Shown here piece after piece: positions 8,033-14,641 of a DNA stretch of 64,000 nt. The translations under genes and the position numbers were made by a program. The stretch is from assembly GCF_002709775.1 (NCBI RefSeq), contig NZ_PAQR01000016.1, positions 1 through 64,000 of the forward strand, in the 5' to 3' direction. Numbering within the stretch: position 1 is the stretch's first letter; each line of letters opens with the position of its first letter. The stretch is from Thalassospira sp. Its GTDB lineage: Bacteria > Pseudomonadota > Alphaproteobacteria > Rhodospirillales > Thalassospiraceae. Below the pieces are notes generated by a model, which was given only the letters and a program-made list of their open reading frames with translations, had not been told where the DNA came from and did not search any database.

Positions 8033-10579
8033 TCACCGATAAGCTCCCGCCGCCGGATTAAGCCCGTAGCGGCGTTCCATGGTCGGAGCCAGGCCTTCGC
8101 CGCGACCGATATTGCGGGCGATCTGGCCCTCGATCTGCTCGACCACGATGTCGAGGCTCAAGCCGCCGTTGCCGTCCGAGCGCCACTGGGCGCGGGCCTC
8201 CGTGCCAGGGGCGCGATTATCGACATGGACATTCACCTGGACCTCGGGCCGTTGACCGAGTTCCGTGCCGAGCGCCCGCATCTGGCCTGGCGTGAACACG
8301 GTTTCGCCGCGCTGGGCGATGATCGGCACTTCGGCTCCGACCACGCCACCGCCGTGGAACCGGGGCGCGTTTTCAAACAGGACCGGTGAGACCGACCGGC
8401 TGGGCAAAACGTCTCCGCCGATCACGCCACCACCGTGAGCCACCTGGACCGGGCCGGGGGCCGGGAAATCGCCAATCATCTCCGAACCACCGCCGAACAG
8501 GCTGCCGGCGATAGAGCCTCCGATGGACGAGAAGATGCCCTCGAACAGCGACCTGAAGGGCTTGATCACCGCCATGCGATAGGCGGCGCGCAGAGCCTCC
8601 TCGGCGATGCTGTTGAACAGGTCGGACGCACTGACCTTGCCGGTGGTCGCCCACTGGACGAAGGCGTCTTCGCCGGCCTTGAGCGCCCGGGTGGTCGCCT
8701 GCTCGAACTGGGTCGCCGCGTCCGAGGATTCCCGCGCGTAGTCGCGAAGCGCTCGGACCACGCCCGCCGACCAGTCGTCGCTGGCGCGCAACATCCGGTC
8801 ATAGGCCTGTTCCGAAGCGCGGGCGAAGGTTTCCTGGTTGATGGCGCCCGCCGCAAGGAGGGCGTTCAACTCTCGCACTTCATCGGCATAGGCCTGCTCG
8901 ACCGTGCGCAATTGCTCGGTGAGGGACTTTCCCTTCTCACGCAGACGAGCGGCTTCCTCTTCCGCCTTGGTACGCGCCTCGATCGCTTGGCGTTCGTCGA
9001 ACAAGGCGCCAGCCAAATCACGGACCTGCTGGCGCTGAGAGTCCGTGGCATCCGCTGACAGACGCCGCAGAGCCTGGGAGACGAAGCGTTCCTTGTCGGT
9101 CATCGCCAGTTCGTCACGCTCTGCGCGCAGGTTTTCGATGACGCGGGTGTTGGCTGCCTGGCGGCGCCTTGCCGCTTCCTCTTCCTGGGCCGCGAGACGG
9201 GCCAGCTTGGCGTCCCGCACGGCCGCCGCCCGGGCCATGATCTCACCCACCTGATCCAGGTTGCCGCCATCGGGCTTGATGAGCGTCTGCATCTCGGCGA
9301 CAAGCTGTTGGTACTCGGCGCGGATGCGGTCCGCCCCCTCGTGGGTGGCCTCGAACAATTGGCGTTGCAGATCGGTCTCGATCTGGGCGATGCGCTGGGC
9401 CCGGTCCTGGGCGGCGCGAATATCGGCCTCGATGGTATCGGGTGTCGAAGCGCCGTCCGGCGCGTCCGGGACATCGGCATTGTCGTCGCGCTGCATCCAG
9501 GCGAGCTTGGCCGCCCATTGGCGGTACTGTTCGCCCCGCTCTTGCAAGCGGCGCTCGAGCGCGACCTTGCGCCCCCAGGCGATGGGATCGTCTGCGAACC
9601 CGATGTCTCCGATCTCTTTCAGTTCGCGGGCGATCTCCTGCAGTTCCTGGCGGCGCTCATCGACGATGCGCCGGGTGGCGCGTTCCGACAAGCCATCGAA
9701 GTTAAAATCGCCGGACAGAGCCAACTTGATCTGCTCGTAGGCGGTGGCGGCATCGGCCGCCAGATCGGCCAGGTTCGACGAGACGTCGGTGATGGCCGGG
9801 GCCAGATCCAGCATGGCGCGGGTCAGGTTGGCGGAGACCACCTTGCCCAAGGTATCCAACTGGCTGTGGGCCTCCTCGGCATTGCGGACCAGATCCTCCT
9901 CCAGCACGATGCCGAGGTCGCGGGCATGGCGACGGGTGGCTTCCAGCGCGTCCGCGCCGCCGACCAGCATGTTGACCATGGCCACGCCTTCGCTGTCGAA
10001 CAGCTTGAAGGCGAGCCGCAGCCGTTCCGCCGGATCCTCGGTACGCTTGAAGGCCTCCGCCACGTCGTTCAGCAGATCCTCGGAACGGCGAATGTTGCCA
10101 TGTTGATCGCGAAGCGCGATACCCATGTCGGTCAGCGCCTGTTTGGCCTCGCCGGTGCCCTTGGCCGCTTCCGCGACGCGCCGGGTGAAGCGCTGCAGGC
10201 CCATGTCCAGGGTCTGTTGTTGAACCCCCGCCAGTTGGGCGGCAAAGCGCAGTTCCTGAAGCGCCTCGACGCCCACACCCAGCTTGTCGGCGGTCTTGGC
10301 GATGGCATCGGCGGCCGAGATGGACCGGTCGATCAGGGTCGCCAAACCACCGACGGCGGCAGCCCCCGCCATCGCCCCGACCAGACTGCGCATGCCCAGG
10401 GTCAACTTGCGGGCACGGTCGGCCAGGCCGGTCAGCCCACGCGAGGCCTTACCGCCGGCACGGTCGATCTTCTTCAGCGACCGCTCGCCGCTGTCACCGA
10501 CCGAGACCAGCTCGGCCTTGACCTTTCTACCGCCCTCGACGGCAAGACGGACAGCGTAGGTGTGCTTGGCTTTGGCCAT
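8033..10579 (-). CDS. Tail tape measure protein
   Basis: Translation from ATG 10579, inside the TGATG overlap with the frameshifted chaperone gene, gives 848 aa; the frame also opens at TTG 10582. Features are a basic N-terminus, a small hydrophobic alanine/glycine segment (SLVGAMAGAAAVGGLATLI, about 67-85), long amphipathic coiled coils (about 370-580), and a C-terminal lambda gpH-like region (ALRDYARESSDAATQFEQAT, then KPFRSLFEGIFSSIGG). It sets tail length and is ejected into the cell envelope on infection. The size would give a tail of roughly 120-130 nm by the usual 0.15 nm per residue. Confidence 0.9.
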   Translation of the reverse strand: MAKAKHTYAVRLAVEGGRKVKAELVSVGDSGERSLKKIDRAGGKASRGLTGLADRARKLTLGMRSLVGAMAGAAAVGGLATLIDRSISAADAIAKTADKLGVGVEALQELRFAAQLAGVQQQTLDMGLQRFTRRVAEAAKGTGEAKQALTDMGIALRDQHGNIRRSEDLLNDVAEAFKRTEDPAERLRLAFKLFDSEGVAMVNMLVGGADALEATRRHARDLGIVLEEDLVRNAEEAHSQLDTLGKVVSANLTRAMLDLAPAITDVSSNLADLAADAATAYEQIKLALSGDFNFDGLSERATRRIVDERRQELQEIARELKEIGDIGFADDPIAWGRKVALERRLQERGEQYRQWAAKLAWMQRDDNADVPDAPDGASTPDTIEADIRAAQDRAQRIAQIETDLQRQLFEATHEGADRIRAEYQQLVAEMQTLIKPDGGNLDQVGEIMARAAAVRDAKLARLAAQEEEAARRRQAANTRVIENLRAERDELAMTDKERFVSQALRRLSADATDSQRQQVRDLAGALFDERQAIEARTKAEEEAARLREKGKSLTEQLRTVEQAYADEVRELNALLAAGAINQETFARASEQAYDRMLRASDDWSAGVVRALRDYARESSDAATQFEQATTRALKAGEDAFVQWATTGKVSASDLFNSIAEEALRAAYRMAVIKPFRSLFEGIFSSIGGSIAGSLFGGGSEMIGDFPAPGPVQVAHGGGVIGGDVLPSRSVSPVLFENAPRFHGGGVVGAEVPIIAQRGETVFTPGQMRALGTELGQRPEVQVNVHVDNRAPGTEARAQWRSDGNGGLSLDIVVEQIEGQIARNIGRGEGLAPTMERRYGLNPAAGAYR

Positions 10580-10902
10580 CAATCGGCATCCTTGGAGTTC
10601 ATCGCATCGACCAAGCCCGCCCCCGCCTCCTGGAGCAGTTCGGAGACAATGGCGAGGTCATGGCCTCGGGCTTCGGCGATGTTGAGGGCCACGCCCAGGT
10701 CAATGCCGAGCACATGGCCGGATGCAGCCAACCGCAGCTGCCCGAGGCATGCTTGCAGCACATCCCATGCCTGGTGCTCTTCGTCCGTGATCAGGGCGTA
10801 CTTGCGTCGGGGGCACTGTTGGCCGCAGTCCGTTTCGCAGGCTTCGCAGTATCCCGGCCCTCCGCCCGGCTGGAAGTGCCAGCGGCAGAGAGCCCTGATC
10901 CG
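10579..10902 (-). CDS. Frameshift extension (T part) of tail assembly chaperone
   Basis: This frame has no good independent start but is open from before 10902 to TGA at 10579-10581. It is reached by a -1 slip on the heptamer at 10902-10908 in the gene above, adding about 107 residues: RIRALCRWHFQPGGGPGYCE, a cysteine-rich stretch, then CPRRKYALITDEEHQAWDVL and a helical end. The predicted fusion is 134 + 107 = 241 aa. In lambda the equivalent gpGT bridges tube subunits to the tape measure during tail assembly. The next gene, for the tape measure, overlaps the stop, which fits a real translated frame. Confidence 0.75.
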   Translation of the reverse strand, partial: RIRALCRWHFQPGGGPGYCEACETDCGQQCPRRKYALITDEEHQAWDVLQACLGQLRLAASGHVLGIDLGVALNIAEARGHDLAIVSELLQEAGAGLVDAMNSKDAD

Positions 10903-11303
10903 TTTTTTGCGGCGGTGAGCAGCACCTGTTTGAGCGTGAACTCATGAAAGAACCGCTCGCCGACGGGATAGAGAGCCATGACGGCGGCCACGTTCTCCGG
11001 CGTCACCGGCGGGTCGTCTTCGATGCCCGTCCAGGCGCTCACATGGCGGATCGCCAGTTCCTTGATCAGCAGGTCCTGGAACAGACCATCGCGTTCGGCA
11101 TCGCTCGCCAGATCGGGGAGCCCGTCGGCGGACAGCCCCGCCTCGATCCGTTCCTTGAACTGCGCTTCCAGCCCCTCGACCCGACGCCGTGCGGCCGCCT
11201 GGGCCGCCGCCATGCCGGCGGTGGTGAGCGGCTTCACGGTGACCGTGATGCCGTAGGGAAGCTCGATGTCAAAGGGCTCGCTGGTTTGCTTCAGGGAGAT
11301 CAT
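10791..11303 (-). CDS. Tail assembly chaperone (gpG-like, short product)
   Basis: A 170-aa protein between the tail tube and tape measure genes, the usual place of the chaperone. The N-terminus is a small beta domain (FDIELPYGITVTVKPLT) followed by helices (AQAAARRRVEGLEAQFKERI, then DLLIKELAIRHV). Codons 132-134 (GCA AAA AAC) contain a perfect -1 slippery heptamer A AAA AAC. Without a slip, translation ends at 10791 with a low-complexity tail (PAKRTAANSAPDASTP). With a slip it continues in the overlapping frame. The gene overlaps the tube gene by 4 bp. Confidence 0.8.
   Translation of the reverse strand: MISLKQTSEPFDIELPYGITVTVKPLTTAGMAAAQAAARRRVEGLEAQFKERIEAGLSADGLPDLASDAERDGLFQDLLIKELAIRHVSAWTGIEDDPPVTPENVAAVMALYPVGERFFHEFTLKQVLLTAAKNGSGLSAAGTSSRAEGRDTAKPAKRTAANSAPDASTP
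10902..10908 (-). promoter_or_regulatory. Programmed -1 ribosomal frameshift site (AAAAAAC)
   Basis: The minus strand reads GCA AAA AAC GGA in the chaperone frame, the X XXY YYZ pattern that allows both tRNAs to re-pair after a one-base slip. Slipping moves reading into a frame that stays open for 107 codons up to the tape measure start. Lambda and many siphophages use such a site at the same place. Slippage frequency cannot be judged from the sequence. Confidence 0.78.
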
Positions 11304-12250
11304 GCGTATTCCGTCCCGTCCAGATCGTTGGTGAGGGTGACGTCGAGCATCCGCCCGGCGGTCTCATTGCGCGCGCCCTGGAAGTCGAAACTGGCCTGCA
11401 CCCCGCCCGGCCCCTCGACGGCCAGCTTGGGCTTGGGCAGATAGACCTCGTGGGCAGCGAACGCGACCTTGGCGGTACCGACCGTGTACCCGAAGGTCAG
11501 GTCCACCGGCGTGCCGCCCGAGGCGAGGTCGATCAGGGTGGTATCGGCGAAGCGAACGTCGATGCGTCCGGTCAAGGCCGCCACCGTGGGATCGGCCCCG
11601 TCGATCTTGCCGTCAGAACGGATGGTCTCGATTTTCTCCAGGTTGTTGGAATAGGTGAGCGAGCCGCCGGTCAGATTGCCGATCGGATTACCGGCCCGGG
11701 TGATCGACCCCTGGAACTGACTGATCCTGGTAAACGCCAAGCTCGTCGGTACACCTCCTTGCGTGGCCGCCTTGCGGCTCTCGCCCTGGGCGATGACGCC
11801 AAGGGTCGCGGCGGCCGCGCCGGATCGCTGGAACTCCAGCGCGATGGAACCCAACACCACGCCGGTGTGCAGGAAAAACGCGGGCACCTGGGACATGCCG
11901 ACCTCGACCGTGTAGCTCGGCAGGGCATCGTTTCCGGAGACGAACAGATGATCGAATGTGCCGTCCAGATTGTCCGTGGTGACCGGATCACCGAACAGGC
12001 CGGTGAGCCAGATCCCGAGGTAACGCGGGTCCATGGGCACGACGATCTCGCCCTCGTCGTTGATGACGTCCTGCAAGGGTGCCAGCGGATCGCGGCCTTG
12101 GCCGAGGACCGGATCGTCGATCAGGCCCTGCTCGGAACCCAGGGTGCAGCGATTGAAGGGCATGCGGATGTAGTCGCCACTGGCCGCCTGCCCGTAGGCG
12201 GTTTCCCGCTTGAGCAGCAGCGTGGCGCTCGAACCATAGGCTCGGGCCAT
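11300..12250 (-). CDS. Phage tail tube protein
   Basis: A 316-aa protein beginning MARAYGSSATLLLKRETAYG, with FDHLFVSGNDALPSYTVEVG and a later GSLTYSNNLEKIETIRSDGK segment. These are hallmarks of a long-form siphophage major tail protein, related to the family of tail tube proteins that form stacked hexameric rings. The remaining length is beta-rich and may include a C-terminal extra domain. It is followed at a 4-bp overlap by the tail chaperone gene and preceded by the tail terminator gene, which confirms the assignment by synteny. Confidence 0.85.
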   Translation of the reverse strand: MARAYGSSATLLLKRETAYGQAASGDYIRMPFNRCTLGSEQGLIDDPVLGQGRDPLAPLQDVINDEGEIVVPMDPRYLGIWLTGLFGDPVTTDNLDGTFDHLFVSGNDALPSYTVEVGMSQVPAFFLHTGVVLGSIALEFQRSGAAAATLGVIAQGESRKAATQGGVPTSLAFTRISQFQGSITRAGNPIGNLTGGSLTYSNNLEKIETIRSDGKIDGADPTVAALTGRIDVRFADTTLIDLASGGTPVDLTFGYTVGTAKVAFAAHEVYLPKPKLAVEGPGGVQASFDFQGARNETAGRMLDVTLTNDLDGTEYA

Positions 12251-12277
12251 GATGGGTTCTCCTGGTTTTCTGTAGAT

Positions 12278-12715
12278 TCAGCCGAGGGCCGTGTCGGCCT
12301 CGAACTCAATGGCGACGATCAAAGTGCCGGCCTTGATGGCAGGCGCGCCGACAACAGCTTCGGTGTCGATCTCGGGCCGACCGTAGGTCATGCCGAAGGC
12401 CAGGCCGCCGAGGGTGGGGTCGGCATCGAGGATCGAACCGACCATCTGCAACAAGGCGTCGAAGGCCGCATCGCGGGATGTGGCGTCGCCGTCCTCGATG
12501 GTGATATCGATCTCGGCCTCCTGTCGGCAGTAGACGCCACCGAACCCGCCCAAGGCTTGCTCGGGCTCGCCCGGCGTGCCGTCACGCAGGATCAGCAATC
12601 CGCCGGTCGAGATCTTCTCGGGCACCACAGAATTGCGCTCGACGGTGGCGTCCGGGATGGTCTCGAGCCGGGTCTTGAGGGCATCGAGGATCTGCTCGGT
12701 CTTGGTCGCGGGCAT
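12278..12715 (-). CDS. Putative tail terminator protein (gpU-like)
   Basis: A 145-aa protein with an N-terminal amphipathic helix (TEQILDALKTRLETIP), then beta strands (GLLILRDGTPGEPEQALGGF and EAEIDITIEDGD), a helix, and a final strand AGTLIVAIEFEADTALG. This helix-strand pattern and its position just before the tail tube gene match phage tail terminators, which cap the tail and join it to the head. Database entries of this type are sometimes misnamed acyl-CoA transferase; nothing enzymatic is visible. Confidence 0.65.
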   Translation of the reverse strand: MPATKTEQILDALKTRLETIPDATVERNSVVPEKISTGGLLILRDGTPGEPEQALGGFGGVYCRQEAEIDITIEDGDATSRDAAFDALLQMVGSILDADPTLGGLAFGMTYGRPEIDTEAVVGAPAIKAGTLIVAIEFEADTALG

Positions 12716-12718
12716 GGG

Positions 12719-13390
12719 TCAGTCCTTACGGGTATGGCGGCCGATCAGACCCGGCACCCGCCCTGTCCAGGTTTCCGCCGCACGGCGAACGTCGAGCCGC
12801 TTCGGCATGCGGACCTGGGGCACCATCACGAACATCACCACCGTGGTGATGCCGGACTTCATGCGCCCGGTCTTGGTGAAAGCGCCGCCCTTGGCCCGGC
12901 GGCCGACCCGTCCGGTCTTGGCACTGATCCGCACCCCGTCCACCACCAGCAGCGACGGCGCGCCCCGCCGGTAGACGAACCGTAAGGGGCCGAAGCGATG
13001 CTCCGGGAACGTGGCCGGCGTGATCCGCTTGCCGCCCCCCGCCTCCGCGGGGACAGGCTTACCCCGCTTGGGCGCCGCTGCTGTCGGAATGGCGAGCCAG
13101 AACCCGCTCTTGCCACGGATCACCGCGCCCCGATCGAAGCTGCGCACGATATCGGGCGCCTTGGACCAGACGAGGCTCGCCGCGTCATGCCCCTTGTTGG
13201 GATAGGCGCGGGAACGCCAGGTCCGGGCCAGACGGGGGCCGAGCCCCGCCGTGATCACCTGGCGGCGCAGGCTGCCCTTGAGACCGTCGCCAGCGTCCTT
13301 GACCCCTTCAGCGACCGCCTTTTCGATCTGGCGCATCTCCGCCTTGAGATCGGCCTTCAGGGAACCGGCAATGGAAGCGGAAAATTTCAC
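12719..13390 (-). CDS. DUF6441-like phage neck/tail protein
   Basis: A 223-aa very basic protein. The N-terminal helix (LKADLKAEMRQIEKAVAEGV) is followed by ARTWRSRAYPNKGH, a WLAIPTAAAPKRG block, and PSLLVVDGVRI. Together they resemble the family I know as DUF6441, which occurs between head-tail joining and tail terminator genes, the place of lambda gpZ-like tail completion proteins. It overlaps the preceding gene by 4 bp. The structural role is inferred from synteny. Confidence 0.55.
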   Translation of the reverse strand: MKFSASIAGSLKADLKAEMRQIEKAVAEGVKDAGDGLKGSLRRQVITAGLGPRLARTWRSRAYPNKGHDAASLVWSKAPDIVRSFDRGAVIRGKSGFWLAIPTAAAPKRGKPVPAEAGGGKRITPATFPEHRFGPLRFVYRRGAPSLLVVDGVRISAKTGRVGRRAKGGAFTKTGRMKSGITTVVMFVMVPQVRMPKRLDVRRAAETWTGRVPGLIGRHTRKD

Positions 13391-13701
13391 GAAGGTCTCA
13401 CGTCCAGAGTCCAGATCAGCCGATCCGGATCGCGCCGCTCGGGCTCGCCCTGGATCACGTAGTCGACACCGTCCAGGGTCAGCCGATCGCCCGGACGGGG
13501 ACCGGCGACCTCGGACGCCCGAACATCAAACACCGTGGTCTCGGTGTGGATGCGGGTCTCGCCGAAGCCGATGATCTCGTCCGGACGACGAGCAACAAGC
13601 CGAACGGACACCGCCTCGCCACCTGCCGGAACGTAGAGAGCGTCCCGCGCGATGGTGGGATCCCCGAACAGGGCATCGATGGCGGCATCCATTACGGACA
13701 T
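13387..13701 (-). CDS. Head-tail joining protein (lambda FII-like)
   Basis: A 104-aa protein with a short helical start (DAAIDALFGDPTIARDALYV) and beta-rich remainder ending GPRPGDRLTLDGVDYVIQGE and RLIWTLDVRPS. The 'PxxGDxLxxDGxxYxI' pattern is shared with lambda FII-like and gp17-like stopper proteins that close the connector after packaging. It is one base downstream of the DUF2190 gene and overlaps the next by 4 bp. Confidence 0.7.
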   Translation of the reverse strand: MSVMDAAIDALFGDPTIARDALYVPAGGEAVSVRLVARRPDEIIGFGETRIHTETTVFDVRASEVAGPRPGDRLTLDGVDYVIQGEPERRDPDRLIWTLDVRPS

Positions 13702-14036
13702 CAGACGCTGCCGTTGAGCCGCACACGGCCGATGGTGTCGGTCGCGGTGCCTCCCACCGCTTCGATCGCCACGCCGATCAGGGTGTTTCCGGTCGCCGTC
13801 TTGGTGGCGACCTTGTTGGTGTCGTCCCAGTAGACCTTGTCGCCGACACTCCAGGCCTGCGAGGCCGCCTTGGTCAGGTCGAAGACACCGACAAGGCTGG
13901 TTTCCACCGCCTCACCGGCCAGCGCATCGCCACCGGCGACGCCGAACAGCGCGCCGACCAGCAGACCGCCGCCAGAAGTGACATCGTAGGGGGCCGCAAG
14001 GGTGATCGTGTTGCCGGGCTGAATGTAGTTTCGCAT
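13701..14036 (-). CDS. DUF2190 family capsid decoration protein
   Basis: A 111-aa small beta-rich protein: MRNYIQPGNTITLAAPYDV, then GGGLLVGALFGVAGGDALAG and VGDKVYWDDTNKVAT. This matches DUF2190, a family of capsid cement or decoration proteins found next to the major capsid gene. Here the ParDE cassette separates it from the capsid gene at 14642, a recent-looking insertion because the two are normally adjacent. Confidence 0.8.
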   Translation of the reverse strand: MRNYIQPGNTITLAAPYDVTSGGGLLVGALFGVAGGDALAGEAVETSLVGVFDLTKAASQAWSVGDKVYWDDTNKVATKTATGNTLIGVAIEAVGGTATDTIGRVRLNGSV

Positions 14037-14106
14037 GGAATGGTCCTTTCGTGTGCTTGCGCTTGGTGCGAATATTTCCTACTTTTGGAGACAGGAGGAT
14101 CCGGAT

Positions 14107-14346
14107 ATGACCGAGAAGATCAGCGTTTCCCTGACCGACGAGCACGCGCACCTGTTGCAGGAAGCGGTCAAAAGCGGCGACTACGCCTCCTCCAGCGAGG
14201 TGATCCGGGAAGCCTTGCGGGAATGGAAGACCCGCCGCCTTCTGGGCCAGATGTGGGACGAAGGCGTCGCCAGCGGCCCCGCCGAGCCCGGGTTGAGCAT
14301 GAACGACATCAAGGCCGAGGCCCGCCGACGCAAAGGCCTCGCCTGA
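14107..14346 (+). CDS. ParD-family antitoxin
   Basis: ATG at 14107 is preceded by AGGAGG at the right distance (14093-14098), so the longer open frame is rejected. The 79-aa product begins MTEKISVSLTDEHAHLLQEA, a ribbon-helix-helix N-terminus, then SSSEVIREALREWK and a disordered acidic tail that would cover the toxin. It should bind its own promoter and neutralise the ParE product encoded 4 bp downstream. Opposite in strand to the surrounding capsid operon. Confidence 0.88.
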   Translation: MTEKISVSLTDEHAHLLQEAVKSGDYASSSEVIREALREWKTRRLLGQMWDEGVASGPAEPGLSMNDIKAEARRRKGLA

Positions 14347-14350
14347 CCCC

Positions 14351-14638
14351 ATGGCGCGTGTCGTCTTCACGAACAAGGCCCGCGAGGACCTGATCGACAT
14401 CTGGCTGCATGTCGCGGAGGACGACCCGGCGGCCGCCGACCGTGTTCTCGACCGACTGGACGAGGCCGCCAGCCATCTGGCCGATCACCCGGAGATGGGC
14501 GCGGCGCGCGACGACATTCGCCCGGGTCTGCGCTATCTGGTCAGCGGCTCCTACCTCCTGCTCTATCGGATCACCGATGCCGGGGTCGAGATCGTGAGAG
14601 CCGTGCATGGCCGCCGGGATCTGATCAGTCTGGTTTAG
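14351..14638 (+). CDS. ParE/RelE-superfamily toxin
   Basis: A 95-aa basic protein with the ParE pattern: ARVVFTNKAREDLIDIWLHV, a helical hairpin AAADRVLDRLDEAASHLADH, then PEMGAARDDIRPGLRYLVSG, and a final strand set YLLLYRITDAGVEIVRAVHG ending RRDLISLV. ParE toxins poison DNA gyrase; this specificity is family knowledge and not proved here. The gene ends three bases before the stop codon of the convergent capsid gene. Confidence 0.88.
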   Translation: MARVVFTNKAREDLIDIWLHVAEDDPAAADRVLDRLDEAASHLADHPEMGAARDDIRPGLRYLVSGSYLLLYRITDAGVEIVRAVHGRRDLISLV

Positions 14639-14641
14639 CGG

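Noticed and set aside
9308..10918. 536-residue plus-strand open frame opposite the tape measure gene
   Set aside because: It lies antisense to a well-supported gene, has no domain pattern and arises from the high G+C codon use. Several others like it (for example 11450-12985, 18391-20112, 26529-27668, 30165-31718) were rejected for the same reason.
10700..10945. Separate 81-residue gene on the minus strand after the tail chaperone
   Set aside because: It is the third frame of the overlap region. The frame opened by the -1 slip has the conserved stop-start junction with the tape measure gene and is preferred.
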